DNA of 64,000 nucleotides from assembly GCA_040954595.2 (NCBI GenBank), contig JBECUI020000028.1:1-64000 (forward strand), read 5' to 3'. Every line of letters begins with the position of its first letter. Position 1 is the stretch's first letter. Below are positions 22,974 through 34,366 of this stretch, in pieces. The position numbers were made by a program, and so were the translations under genes. The notes below the pieces were generated by a model. The model ran no database searches. It worked only from the letters and a program-made list of their open reading frames with translations, and had not been told where the DNA came from. This DNA is from Balanoglossus misakiensis. Lineage: Eukaryota > Hemichordata.

Positions 22974-24941
22974 CTAGTCAGATAAGGATTCATATTTTAT
23001 AGAATTTCGGAGATTCACGTACAATTCCACAGCAGAATATGGGTCAGAAGGTAAATGCATATTGTTGTCGACCATGTATGAGACACAGTACTCGAATAAA
23101 TCTTCATCACAGGGGCACGCTCCTTTGAACACACATTCCTCTCGGCATGTGTTAATCTGTTCCTGAGAAACAGTTGATCCGAAATCATGACTTCCATACA
23201 TCTCCGGGACAAAGAACATCATGTGAGGTCGCCCGATGGGAGAGACTGCGTTACGTGAACGACTGATCCTGTGACAATTCCATTCCATTACAGCATCATC
23301 CAGTTCATCCTGAATTATAAAATGACAGGCACAAAATGTATGAGGAAGTTCAATGTTAGCAGTTTAATACATGCATCAGTTAAACATAGTCCCTAGGTAC
23401 TATAGGATATCTAAAAGATACATACATGGTGACACCTCATCTACATGAACTCTTCAGACGGGAAGGTACACCTAAAATTAATTTATTGTAGTGAAATATA
23501 ACCAAACAAACAGAATAAAATTACAAATATTATAATTATAACAATTTACATATATTAGATTATCAATTGGTGTATAGACGGGTTTACCAGCTGGCGTGTA
23601 ATTTATGATGAGGCTTATCACACCAACAGTATTCGATCCGAGATTAATAGTAAGGTATTTATCGAAGGAGTGGAAAGTCTAAAATGTTGTCCAACATATG
23701 CATGCAGGATAGAGGTGCATAAAATGGACAATTGGAATAAGTAGACAAGGACAGTCTTAAATCACACACACAATGCATTGCAGGTTGTGATTTTTGTTCA
23801 TCATGATACATATCAACACATGTACAGCACATTTTAAGCCTTTTTTACTTTGTATTTGAAGGTTTAAACCAAAATATGTGAGCAGTCCTTTCTTTTCAAT
23901 ACATAAAAACGTTCTTTTTTATACTCCTCCCATTTGGAAGAGCGTAGGGTTATTGTTAGTCAGTTTATACATGGGACTTCTTATATTTTATTGTATTGTT
24001 CGTTTTCACTATATAATATCAATCCTAGCAATATTTTCTGTATAAGTATTTAAAGTATATACAGTATAAGTGATAGTGTAACAGATTGAGGAAAGACAAT
24101 TATTTTTTAAGTCCCAAATTCTTCTTCTTACCTGTATCATTTTCAGGAAGCAAAATCTGACCAGATCTTTATCAAGATAATCACCACTGAAGACTCCATC
24201 ATCCTTTAGTTTGTAGAAAAGATCCAACCAAAACTGTCCACAGTGTTGGCGAAATGTACCCCACCATCGTTCTATGCGTTGGTTGAGTTGACTGCTGCCA
24301 TAATAAAAGCAGTTGTCATCATTTGTTAGAAACTTCTGGAACTGTTCAACATGTCCATTTTCTGTGCCTCTATCCGCTCGCATGTTTTGGGGGCAAGATT
24401 TCAGACTTTCAACTTCTTTGATGAAGTACCCTGCTATAATCTTCGGATCACTGTTGGTGTGATAAGCTTGAGCCCAAATTACACGCCTGGAAAACCCGTC
24501 TATACACCCATTGATTGCTATTCCGTAAGGGGAAAGTTTGTCATACGAATCTAGGTGCCACATATAGTTCGGCCCAGGAGACCCATACTGGCGACGGCGT
24601 AGACGACGTCTCTTTCTTAATTCCACACCTATGGGGTCAATGATCTGGAGTAACAACCGCACACTCTCCCTGTCGATAACCAATCCTCTCTGGACACACT
24701 TTAAATGCATCCACCGATAGCCGTGGAGTCTTCCAGATTTGTCAACCTCTTCTCTCAGAAATGTTATTACCTCATTGATGTCTGAATGGTACTTCCGTCT
24801 GAAAAGTCCGAGTTTCTTCAGTAATCTTTTAAGATGACGCATACTAATGACAACGTTATGATTGACAGCTAAAGTAGCCAGGATTTCACTGTAGTTGAAG
24901 CCCATGTTGAAATAGATACGGATTATATCATCTCTTTCCAT
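22974..24941 (-). CDS. DDE integrase/transposase of the IS3EU-like transposon, 381 aa, 2 exons
   Basis: Exon 1 is 24941-24132 and exon 2 is 23309-22974, joined in phase 0 (ends MIQ, then GTAAG; resumes DELDDAVMEW). I chose the ATG at 24941 (MERDDIIRIYF) because it sits in CACCATGG directly after a likely leader-intron acceptor (CGAACAG); an in-frame ATG 15 codons upstream is possible. An N-terminal helix-turn-helix-like part (ILATLAVNHNVVISMRHLKR) is followed by a retroviral-integrase-type core. Candidate catalytic residues are D131 (YMWHLDSYDK), D190 (MRADRGTENGHV) and E224 (NQRIERWWG). The C-terminal exon contains RNAVSPIGRPHMMFFVPEMYG, typical of this multicopy family in fish and invertebrates. 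No inactivating change is seen. It would catalyse excision and insertion of the element. Confidence 0.88.
23310..24131 (-). other. Intron of the integrase gene
   Basis: A/T-rich, with no coding signal. The donor GTAAGAAG at 24131 and the acceptor ATAATTCAG ending at 23310 define it. Confidence 0.7.
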
Positions 24942-25379
24942 GGTGACGTTATCTGTTCGATAGAGGAGGAATGTTAATTGTCGCATTAGATAAAAGGAAT
25001 TATCGTATAATGATAATGAATAAAGTATAATATTGAAACCAATTGTTTAGTAACTTTACCACTGAGTCAGTTTTCTTGCCAACTTGGAAAGTAATCTCAG
25101 TCCAAGACTTCGGTAATTTGTCCCAGTACGTATAACTAGTAATTATAAATATTACGAAGTTGAAATGTCAACTAATTACCAAGACTCATGCACTCAGTCT
25201 GATGATACGATGCAGCATGCAGCTCTGAAACCGACGATCACTCCTACCATTGAATACACTGAGTGCTTGCTTGCCAATTCTCCGTACCGATATCGATGCA
25301 TGTCCCTCTCTGGACCGATATTGATGCATGGTCCTCTCTGGACAGTCTCCCTACCAACACACCGCCCTCTTTCGAGAGA

Positions 25380-25873
25380 ATTATCTCGAGATCTCGAGAT
25401 AAAAAAATAAAAAGTCGGGAAAACGAATAGCATTATCTCGAGATCTCGAGATAAAAAAATAAAAAGTCAGGAAAACGAACTTGAATTATCTCGAGATCTC
25501 GAGATAAAAAAATAAAAAGTCGGGAAAACGAATAGCATTATCTCGAGATCTCGAGATAAAAAAATAAAAAGTCAGGAAAACGAACTTGAATTATCTCGAG
25601 ATCTCGAGATAAAAAAATAAAAAGTCGGGAAAACGAATAGCATTATCTCGAGATCTCGAGATAAAAAAATAAAAAGTCAGGAAAACGAACTTGAATTATC
25701 TCGAGATCTCGAGATAAAAAAATAAAAGTCGGGAAAACGAATGGAATTATCTCGAGATCTCGAGATATAAAAATAAAAAGTCAGGAAAACGAACTTGAAT
25801 TATCTCGAGATCTCGAGATAAAAAAATAAAAAGTCAGGAAAACGAATGGAATTATCTCGAGATCTCGAGATAA
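25380..25873. repeat. Right terminal satellite: 10 inverted units of about 52 bp
   Basis: These are the same palindrome-bearing units as the left terminus, in reverse orientation. Neighbouring units alternate between an AATAGCA and a CTTGAA variant (with GGGAAAACG or AGGAAAACG), so the array has a two-unit, about 105-bp higher-order period over most of its length. Confidence 0.93.
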
Positions 25874-25918
25874 TTTTTTATTTATTGCGTATGTACATGT
25901 CCCCAACTGGCTTTCATA

Positions 25919-25924
25919 GTTTTA
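25919..25924. repeat. Target-site duplication, right copy (GTTTTA)
   Basis: It matches 17647-17652 and directly follows the right terminus CTTTCATA. Confidence 0.85.
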
Positions 25925-27950
25925 AACCGATGGTGGCAAAGAAGTTTTCCGCGAACATGAAAACAACACAGCTGCAAAATGAAGGTATTGTTCTACTGAT
26001 ACATTAAACGCACAACTTAGAATATGTGCCGTTTTAGCCACATGCAGATTGCAGGCACCATGTAGCTCTGCTTGGCATAGTAAAACACGTGTCACGTGTT
26101 GATCACATGACTTAAATGAAGGCGAACGTCCATGTTTGTATGGGAGGGTCACCAGTTTTACGGCGCTGCATTAACGACGTTTACGATTCGGCGACAAACA
26201 CGTCAAGTAGGTTCTCATTTGTGAAATTTTCGTTCGATCTTTATTTCTGACAACATTATGTACATGTTCATGTAGTTTATTGTTTGAAAATCGGTGCGTA
26301 TCATTTTGCTCCGCACCCAACGGATTTTCCTATGGATGGCTCCATAGCTGTGGGGAGGGAGAGCAGCGTTGACCCAAACAGCGTATAAGTCCAGAGCTAT
26401 GCTGGGCAGAGCTGTGTGTCTTTACGACGTCACTCCTGTATATGAGAGAGACGGTGGGCGATCTCTTTTACAGTTATTTTCAAAATATTGTTTTTAAAAA
26501 AATAATATTTATTATCATCATCATCATCATCATGATTCCAGCTATTAATTTGCAGTACACGTTGTTGTCTTTTGCCAGAAAGGAATGCATTTCTCATATC
26601 ACCTTACAAACTGCCAGAAATCCAAACAACACCTTTATGATAAAGCCTACAATGAAATGGTGGATGGTACAAATCAAAGATTATGTGACTGCATGATCCT
26701 CTCCACATGATACTTCTCAAAGGATATTAATTTGCTTAGAGGGTGAATGTCTGTTGCTAAGCAACCAATGATGTGGGAGTGATGTAGAAATCTTTGTGAT
26801 TTCTCAAAATATAACCATTATTCTAAATTAATATTTCCGTCAATTGGTTTTCAAGCATAATATATACACAACACAACAAATTATATTGATATACCATGCC
26901 TAAAATATGAAATGGAAAAAATGCAATCAAATGAGTGGCCAAGCAATTTTTTTCAAAATTTTCCATTTAATTAACATTTTGTAATAGTTTATATATTTGA
27001 GGCTGACTGTGGGTTGATTCTGTCTGTCTTAAACATTCAAGAAAAATTTGTTTGTAAAGTCATTTCAATGCCTGTCTATTAAAGCCTGTATAGCTGCCAA
27101 ATTTCACATTTTTCAACAATAAAATACTTCAAATATATTCCCTATCCTCTAAATCCTCAACTTAAGCCATATTACTCGCATTTGCATCAGTTTGTCATCT
27201 TTTGGCGACGCAAACCACGATAGCTGCGTACTGTTTGTATGGAGGCTGATGAAATAGGTGCGGCACCGTTTTAATACAAAAGTGTTCAAATTGCAACATG
27301 CAGTCATAATCGAGCATCGATAAGGTGTTCATGTATACCTAAGTAAGCTTATTTAGATGGACTAATTTAAGTTGGAAATTAATGCTAAAAAGTGGCAGCT
27401 CTAGAGACTTTCAATTCCACATTTTCTAATTCCACAATTGTTGGATGTAAATGTATTTGAAATATGTGCTTTGATTGGATTATATGACATAGATTTATTT
27501 GAAGGGTGTGTTTGGATTAGATTATGTGACCATTGGATTTTGGATTTGTGTTCAAGAATTGTTTCGAAATATAGAAGGGATCTGATGAAAAATGTTCAGG
27601 CAATTATTTTACCTTGGTCTAGAGTTTTAAAAAAGGGTGCGTGATTTTCATGTTGTTTGGGTATTGATACTATGTTCACTTCCAGTTCTATATTTGCAAA
27701 TTGAGATATGCTTAAATGTCCAGTATCCAGCTTATCAACTCTACCAGTATTTTCATTAATAACAATAAAATTTATGCGTTTATTGTTTGTGTAATTTGGA
27801 TTATTAAGTCAAATGAGGGACAGTTCTTAATGTACACCTTGGAATGAATCAATCAACAACATAATAGATAGGTGCATATTTTTCCTCTATTTTGATGTGA
27901 ACTTTGCTAAATCCTTTTTATCATTTAAACAATGACCTTTGGCTTTTCAG
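25925..27950. other. No gene recognised; paired E-boxes and an interspersed repeat
   Basis: 26086-26098 carries two CACGTG boxes seven bases apart. 26512-26534 is an (ATC)n run. 27155-27285 is similar to 12183-12310, so it is a dispersed repeat. Open frames here are short and carry no known motif. Confidence 0.4.
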
Positions 27951-27979
27951 AGACGCGGTCAAGATGTCTCTCCTAATCC

Positions 27980-28210
27980 GTTTGAGCTCGCGCTCTGATT
28001 CGATAGTATCATGCAGATGTTGCTTCATGTGATTGGCTAACGTCCTTGTCACGTGACGTGGCATACGTGTGGAACATACGTTCGGAACAACAAACGACAC
28101 TTGTACGCGTAAATTATGATTACGTATAAAATAATTCGGATAATCTCAATTTTTGGCGATCGATCTATAAAAATGAAATTGTGAAGTAAGTAGGCAACCA
28201 TGGTGATACT
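27980..28210. promoter_or_regulatory. Promoter-like, CpG-richer segment
   Basis: It holds an inverted CCAAT box (ATTGG near 28032), GTCACGTGAC at 28048-28057 (CLEAR/E-box type) and ACTTCCGG near 28209 (ETS type), close to an ATG in CAACCATGG at 28200. No convincing protein follows that ATG, so the downstream gene, if any, is unknown. Confidence 0.3.
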
Positions 28211-28479
28211 TCCGGTGGAACGCCATTCTCCAGATAGTATGTGCGCGCGTCAGAGAGAACCTGCCTTCCTACCATGTGAGCAGAGCTGTGGTGGATCCCA
28301 GGGGACGCAGATCACATTTGCATTCGTAGTCTGCGCGTTCGCACTATTTCATGCAAAATACAGCCTCCAGTTCTTAAAATTACTACACGGAAATGTTATT
28401 TCGTTGTGTCTAAAGAATTTAAAAACCATTATTTGCGGAAATTTCACAGTTAGTGCAAGAGAGAGTGACAGATAGTCAC

Positions 28480-30330
28480 GTAGTTCCGCATTCCAACGCA
28501 TGCACTCTTCTTTCGACGTTCGCACTATGCTAACGTCTTATTTACTGTAACATACGACGTGCAGATGTGAAATTACTTCATGAAAATCGATCTGGGTAAA
28601 TATAGCCTAGATTTCAAAAATATCGTTGTGAATGTGATGCACATTAAACGTCGGAAAAACGCGCGATCTTTCTCAATTTGGGGCACCTATGGAGGCATAC
28701 TGGATCGGGAAATTGACTCGAAATACTATAGTATACTGTATAAAGTAGCATTCAGTTTACTGCGTTCTTTACACGATTTATCATGACAAGACAGTTGGTC
28801 CATCGTATCAGTGGTATACGATGTCCGAAGTGAGCGAGCGAGCGAGCGAGCGGCGGAGGGAGGGGGGGTAGCATGTGGAGAACGCCCTCAATGTGAAATG
28901 TTAACGTAGTCGTTTCTGTTCATACCCCAACCAACATAATACGATTACGATGTACGATCCTACAACAAAGATACGTAAACCACGAAATATAGCTGCTATT
29001 TGAATTTTAAGCATGAATTTTTTTTTAGATAGTATGTCTCTTTAATCTACAATTAGCAAAAAGACAATTTTAATGAATTACTGTACTTTGTAATGCAAAA
29101 AAGTCTTGTACAGCTCATATTGTGGCTAAGTTTAACGACATCGAAACACACTTTGTTAACAATCTTTAAATGGTTGATTAAAACTTTGATGTTTTATTAT
29201 TTTTGGGTGCTAGCCACTTCATTTGTTTTAGCGCATGTTTTAGGTTAGATTAGACATTTTTACATAAATTACTTGTGATATGGGAACGCTCCACAAGTTT
29301 TCTTTTATAATTTTGTTTTTACTCTGCTGTGATGAATTTTTAAAAATAAGATGTTCGATTTCGATTTTATTTTGCGGGTAGATATTTTCATTGCAGTGTC
29401 ATTGTATTTACTTTATGTTTTTATCTGTAAACATTTTTGAGGCTTTGGTATTATTATTATGATGATGATGATGATCATCATCATCATTATTATTACTATT
29501 ATTGTTGTCGTCGTCGTTGTTGTTTTTGTATTGTTATTATTATTACATTGCATTGCATTGTATTATGTTGTATTGTTGTTGTTGTTACCATCATCAAAAT
29601 CACCATGATCGGTCCCTATAGTCTATATACCATGCCATTTCGTCTATGATGGGGAAAATTGATAATAAGTTCTAAAAATGAAGATTGTGTCTAGAGTCTA
29701 CTACAGGTAGAAGTAGGTCTCTAGCAAGTCATTTGATCACAAAATAACTGACCAATCTCTCTAGTTGTCTTATGCCATAGGAGAGATCGTGACGAACACC
29801 TGATTTGACATCATACAAATTATCATTCAGAAACTAAGGTTTGAGTTTGTTATAGCGTTGAATTTCTAAGTGAAAACATATTGTAAAATGTTAAATGGTA
29901 ATGAGTGTCATGTATGTCTTTATTAAATAGTCTAATATTTTATGGTCATAATGTCAAGCTGCAGCCGCTGTTATTCGATAAATCAATACCATGTAACTCC
30001 CCAGTTAAAATTTGTAAAAGAAAGATGCTGGTAGGTGCCGATATGCCATTATATCGAATAATGGGTGAGAAGTCGATAATACTGTAGAACTATAAAACTA
30101 GTTTGTTATATGTCAAGGGTGATTTCGGAAAATCCAAATGCCGTTTTGTTGGTAACGTCTGCATACAAATGCTTGTTGGTTGCTATGCTAAGCAAATTAC
30201 CAAACCAGCATTGTTGAACTTTCAAATTGTAACTGTTCCGTTCCCATCCTCGAGTTTTTTTATTTATTTAAAACTTCTGATCTTTCTATCAATTAAAGCC
30301 CCGCGAGTTGCAACTTTATCATTGATTTTT
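28480..30330. other. No gene recognised; short simple repeats
   Basis: A GAGC run lies at 28833-28851. Mixed triplet runs (TTA, GAT, CAT, GTT) lie at 29447-29590. No supported coding sequence. Confidence 0.4.
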
Positions 30331-30340
30331 ATAGGAGAAA

Positions 30341-31420
30341 GTAATCATGGATGAAAATTTCAGAGCGTGGTTTGATGATGACCTACCACGTGGGTGGAAA
30401 ATACTCCTGCCATGTGGGTGGAAGCATGCTCCGATAGAAATTATGGAATGTTTGGTTAAAGTAACTGGATTACAACTTGATATAGGTAAGTCAACTAATT
30501 TGAGTTGATGGCTGGGGAAATTAATCATGGATGACAATTTCAGAGCATGGTTTGATGATGACCTACCACGTGGGTGGAAAATACTCCTGCCATGTGGGTG
30601 GAAGCATGCTCTGATAGAAATTATGAAATGTTTGGTTAAAGTAACTGGATTACAACTTGATATAGGTAAGTAAACTAATTTGAGTTGATGGCTGGGGAAA
30701 GTAATCGTGGATGAAAATTTCAGAGCATGGTTTGATGATGACCTACCACGTGGGTGGAAAATACTCCTGCCATGTGGGTGGAAGCATGCTCCGATAGAAA
30801 TTATGGAATGTTTGGTTAAAGTAACTGGATTACAACTTGATATAGGTAAGTAAACTAATTTGAGTTGATGGCTGGGGAAATTAATCATGGATGAAAATTT
30901 CAGAGCATGGTTTGATGATGACCTACCACGTGGGTGGAAAATACTCCTGCCATGTGGGTGGAAGCATGCTCCGATAGAAATTATGGAATGTTTGGTTAAA
31001 GTAACTGGATTACAACTTGATATAGGTAAGTAAACTAATTTGAGTTGATGGCTGGGGAAAGTAATCGTGGATGAAAATTTCAGAGCATGGTTTGATGATG
31101 ACCTACCACGTCGGTGGAAAATACTCCTGCCATGTGGGTGGAAGCCTGCTCCGATAGAAATTATGGAATGTTTGGTTAAAGTAACTGGATTACAACTTGA
31201 TATAGGTAAGTCAACTAATTTGAGTTGATGGCTGGGGAAAGTAATCGTGGATGAAAATTTCAGAGCATGGTTTGATGATGACCTACCACGTGGGTGGAAA
31301 ATACTCTTGCCATGTGGGTGGAAGCCTGCTCCGATAGAAATTATGGAATGTTTGGTTAAAGTAACTGGATTACAACTTGATATAGGTAAGTAAACTAATT
31401 TGAGTTGATGGATGGGGAAA
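30341..31420 (+). repeat. Six tandem 180-bp exon-like units
   Basis: Six near-identical full units begin near 30341, 30521, 30701, 30881, 31061 and 31241. On the plus strand each contains ATGGATGAAAATTTCAGAG and a 53-codon frame (MDENFRAWFDDDLPRGWK...). Within it lie an acceptor-like TTTCAG and a donor-like ATATAG then GTAAGT. The product is not recognised. Because 180 is a multiple of three, a 397-codon frame on the minus strand stays open across the array, which is probably incidental. Confidence 0.9.
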
Positions 31421-31475
31421 TTAATCATTCCATAATTTCTATCGGAGCATGCTTCCACCCACATGGCAGGAGTAT
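31421..31475 (-). repeat. Inverted partial copy of the 180-bp unit closing the array
   Basis: CCATAATTTCTATCGGAGCA and the following bases are the reverse complement of the middle of the 180-bp unit, then run into a C-tract. Confidence 0.85.
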
Positions 31476-31479
31476 TTTG

Positions 31480-32390
31480 AAATCCCCCCCCCCATTTTCT
31501 TTCACAGAGCAAAACACATCACCTAGTATCTATCCCATGAAAAGAATTCGAAACTGATGTACCCCTTCACTGAACATTGCTTTTATTTTGTAAGTATTTG
31601 TACTCTGTGTTGGGAGACATTGTAAACCGAGAATTGAAGGGGATGGGTTTGGGAGGGGGTGTCCCCCTCCCACGTAAGAAAATTTTATAAAATACAGAGC
31701 TCAAAGCTGAATTTTAATGAACCCGGCAAAAGCAAATTAACTCAACTACCGGTATGTTGGGGAGGACAAATTTAACCGTCGCCGCTCAAAGTTATCATGG
31801 GGTTGGGGCAAGTCCCCTGACCTGGGACACTAGATAAACCAATCAATGATTGAAAGGTGTTGATGAAACAGTATAGAAAACATTTTCCAATTTCCGAAAA
31901 ACCTCTTTTTTACATTATTACTGCTGAAAAAGTTAGAAATTTATGAAAATATTCCTTATTCTTTGCCAATTTCTAATGAAAAAATTACATAATGGTATTC
32001 TTAGTCTCTTTCCTGCAGCTGTACAGCAGGAAAAATGCATTTTGTCATATTTTGGCTTTAAACTCAAATTAAAATTTATCTGTGAAAAAACTGAGTCTCC
32101 TTCAAAGCCACGTACATGACAGTCCTTTTGATTTTTTTCTAATGAAATTTTGTCTCCATGTTTATCATGAGTAATATTTCTATTGAAAATTTGCAAGTGT
32201 GTGAATTGTTTGTAAAATTTCGCCAGAAAAAACAATAGCATCAAAAAGTAAATCTGAAACCCAATATTTATTACAAGAATTGTTAGATTAATATCCGTAT
32301 CACACAAATCCGTTGGATTTCGTATGAATTTTAGGAAATAAGCACTGCTAATTGACAAATCCATATTTTGCAGCTGAAATACTTGGAAAA
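31480..32390. other. No gene recognised
   Basis: A/T-rich sequence between two repeat arrays. A 176-codon minus-strand frame at 31933-32463 runs partly into the 69-bp array and shows no known motif. Confidence 0.4.
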
Positions 32391-34199
32391 GAGTCAGCGG
32401 CATGTGAGAGCTTGGAAATTTCCAAGCACTGACAAGGGTCAGTGGTCGGAAATTTCCAGACACTCAGGGAATGTGAGAGCCTGGAAATTTCCAAGCACTG
32501 ACAAGGGTCAGTGGTCGGAAATTTCCAGACACTCAGGGAATGTGAGAGCTTAGAAATTTCCAAGCACTGACAAGGGTCAGTGGTCGGAAATTTCCAGACA
32601 CTCAGGGAATGTGAGAGCTTAGAAATTTCCAAGCACTGACAAGGGTCAGTGGTCGGAAATTTCCAGACACTCAGGGAATGTGAGAGCCTGGAAATTTCCA
32701 AGCACTGACAAGGGTCAGTGGTCGGAAATTTCCAGACACTCAGGGAATGTGAGAGCCTGGAAATTTCCAAGCACTGACAAGGGTCAGTGGTCGGAAATTT
32801 CCGGACACTCAGGGAATGTGAGAGCTTGGAAATTTCCAAGCACTGACAAGGGTCAGTGGTCGGAAATTTCCGGACACTCAGGGAATGTGAGAGCCTGGAA
32901 ATTTCCAAGCACTGACAAGGGTCAGTGGTCGGAAATTTCCAGACACTCAGGGAATGTGAGAGCTTAGAAATTTCCAAGCACTGACAAGGGTCAGTGGTCG
33001 GAAATTTCCAGACACTCAGGGAATGTGAGAGCCTTGAAATTTCCAAGCACTGACAGGGTCGTGGTAGTCCCCCGTACAGGTCTGCGTTCTCCCGGAGTTT
33101 AATACATGACTTCCACCACATCTCTGCAAGGCTCCATGGACAAAACTGATTCGTCTGAGATCCGGATCCGGACAGCAGCTTTTCGGCCGAGATTCGATTT
33201 TATCGGGGGGAATCTTTCCCCCGTCTACCCACAAATGACTCCAAATATGATGTAATTAACTTCCGAGCCGCTCGCTTTCTGATTTTCTCTTGTGTTTACC
33301 TGTTGAGATCGCCATATTGAATACAGTGAGGTTATCTCAATGGGTAAACACAAAAGTTTCAGAAAGCGAGCGGTTCGGATGTTAGAAGAAGTCAATCGTG
33401 GAGTCGGTTATAACCGGTTAGTAGACAGGGAAAGGATATTCTCCCGATAAAATCGAATTTCAGCGAAAAGCTCTGGTACGGATCTGGACCGCAGACGCAA
33501 CAGGTTTGTCTAAGGAGCCTTAGCGTCACAATGTTCATGACAGGCTTCGCCTACCAACTCCTCTGAGTTAGCCCATACACTAGTTGTTTATTGGGAATTG
33601 GTATTGTTTATCTGACATAATTGTTCTTTCTACTCTGTATACAAAGTCACAACTTCACAACGTAGGGTTGAAGATATAAACACAGGCGCAGTTCCTCAAC
33701 AGATCGTTTTCCTAAAGGCCATAATTTGAAACATGATAGAGAAACTCAAGATTTCCAAGCACTGACCCTGTCAATGCTTGGAAATTTCCAGGCTCTCACA
33801 TTCCCCGAGTGTCTGGAAATTTCCGACCACTGACCCTGTCAGTGCTTGGAAATTTCTAGGCTCTCACATTCCCTGAGTGTCTGGAAATTTCCGACCACTG
33901 ACCCTTGTCAGTGCTTGGAAATTTCTAAGCTCTCACATTCCCTGAGTGTCTGGAAATTTCCGACCACTGACCCTTGTCAGTGCTTGGAAATTTCCAGGCT
34001 CTCACATTCCCTGAGTGTCTGGAAATTTCCGACCACTGACCCTTGTCAGTGCTTGGAAATTTCCAGGCTCTCACATTCCCTGAGTGTCCGGAAATTTCCG
34101 ACCACTGACCCTTGTCAGTGCTTGGAAATTTCCAGGCTCTCACATTCCCTGAGTGTCTGGAAATTTCCGACCACTGACCCTTGTCAGTGCTTGGAAATT
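32391..34199. mobile_element. Giant fold-back element with arms of tandem 69-bp repeats
   Basis: The left arm (32391-33055) has about 9.5 copies of a 69-bp unit. The right arm (33745-34199) has about 6.5 copies in reverse orientation. Between them, about 33130-33300 and 33340-33520 are diverged inverse copies around a centre near 33321 (GTGTTTACC / GGTAAACAC). Each unit contains two perfect GGAAATTTCC palindromes. The layout recalls Drosophila FB-type fold-back elements. No transposase is encoded. Open frames across the arms reflect a unit length divisible by three. Confidence 0.8.
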
Positions 34200-34297
34200 A
34201 TTTCAAATCCCCCCCTTACATACCCTCAATTTTTTCAAATCCCCCCCCCCTCAATTCTCCTGCCCCCCCCTCCAGAGGTGTTTGTGAATGCAGCCTT

Positions 34298-34366
34298 ACC
34301 TATATCAAGTTGTAATCCAGTTACTTTAACCAAACATTCCATAATTTCTATCGGAGCATGCCAGAC
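34298..34366 (-). repeat. Isolated inverted copy of the 3' part of the 180-bp exon-like unit
   Basis: On the minus strand it reads CCGATAGAAATTATGGAATG to ATATAG then GTAAGG. It matches the unit of the 30.3-31.4 kb array, including the donor-like end. It lies just beyond the fold-back and a C-rich tract. Confidence 0.8.

Larger units (their letters stand above)
17653..25918. mobile_element. Complete 8.27-kb DNA transposon, IS3EU-like, carrying integrase and HECT-type genes
   Basis: The left end (TATGAAAGCCAGTTGGGGAC...) and right end (...GTCCCCAACTGGCTTTCATA) are perfect inverses over at least 75 bp. They are bordered by a 6-bp duplication GTTTTA on both sides. The inverted termini continue inward through arrays of 52-bp palindrome-bearing units (7 copies left, 10 right) and a further diverged segment with GAGACTGTCCAGAGAGG. 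Inside are two convergent genes, each with an apparent 5' untranslated exon next to its terminus. A DDE integrase, a 6-bp duplication and TAT termini agree with the IS3EU superfamily as I recall its Repbase definition. The element appears intact and therefore fairly young. Confidence 0.85.

Noticed and set aside
17653-25918. Polinton/Maverick identity for the 8.27-kb element
   Set aside because: The 6-bp duplication and integrase would fit, but there is no DNA polymerase B, packaging ATPase, Ulp1-type protease or capsid gene, and the termini and integrase match IS3EU better.
28200-28475. 91-codon frame starting in a good ATG context
   Set aside because: No known motif, no splice signal and ordinary length for chance; kept only as part of a promoter-like region.
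30319-31512. 397-codon open frame on the minus strand
   Set aside because: It is a six-fold repetition of a 60-residue string caused by a 180-bp repeat whose length is divisible by three. The plus strand of the same units has the exon-like signals.
32348-33121. 257-codon open frame (SLSVWKFPTTDPCQCLEIS repeats)
   Set aside because: It is translation of the 69-bp repeat array; the mirror array at 33846-34391 gives the same string. No start context, splice sites or known motif.
30341-34199. CRISPR-like direct repeats
   Set aside because: The units are tandem without unique spacers and the sequence is eukaryotic.
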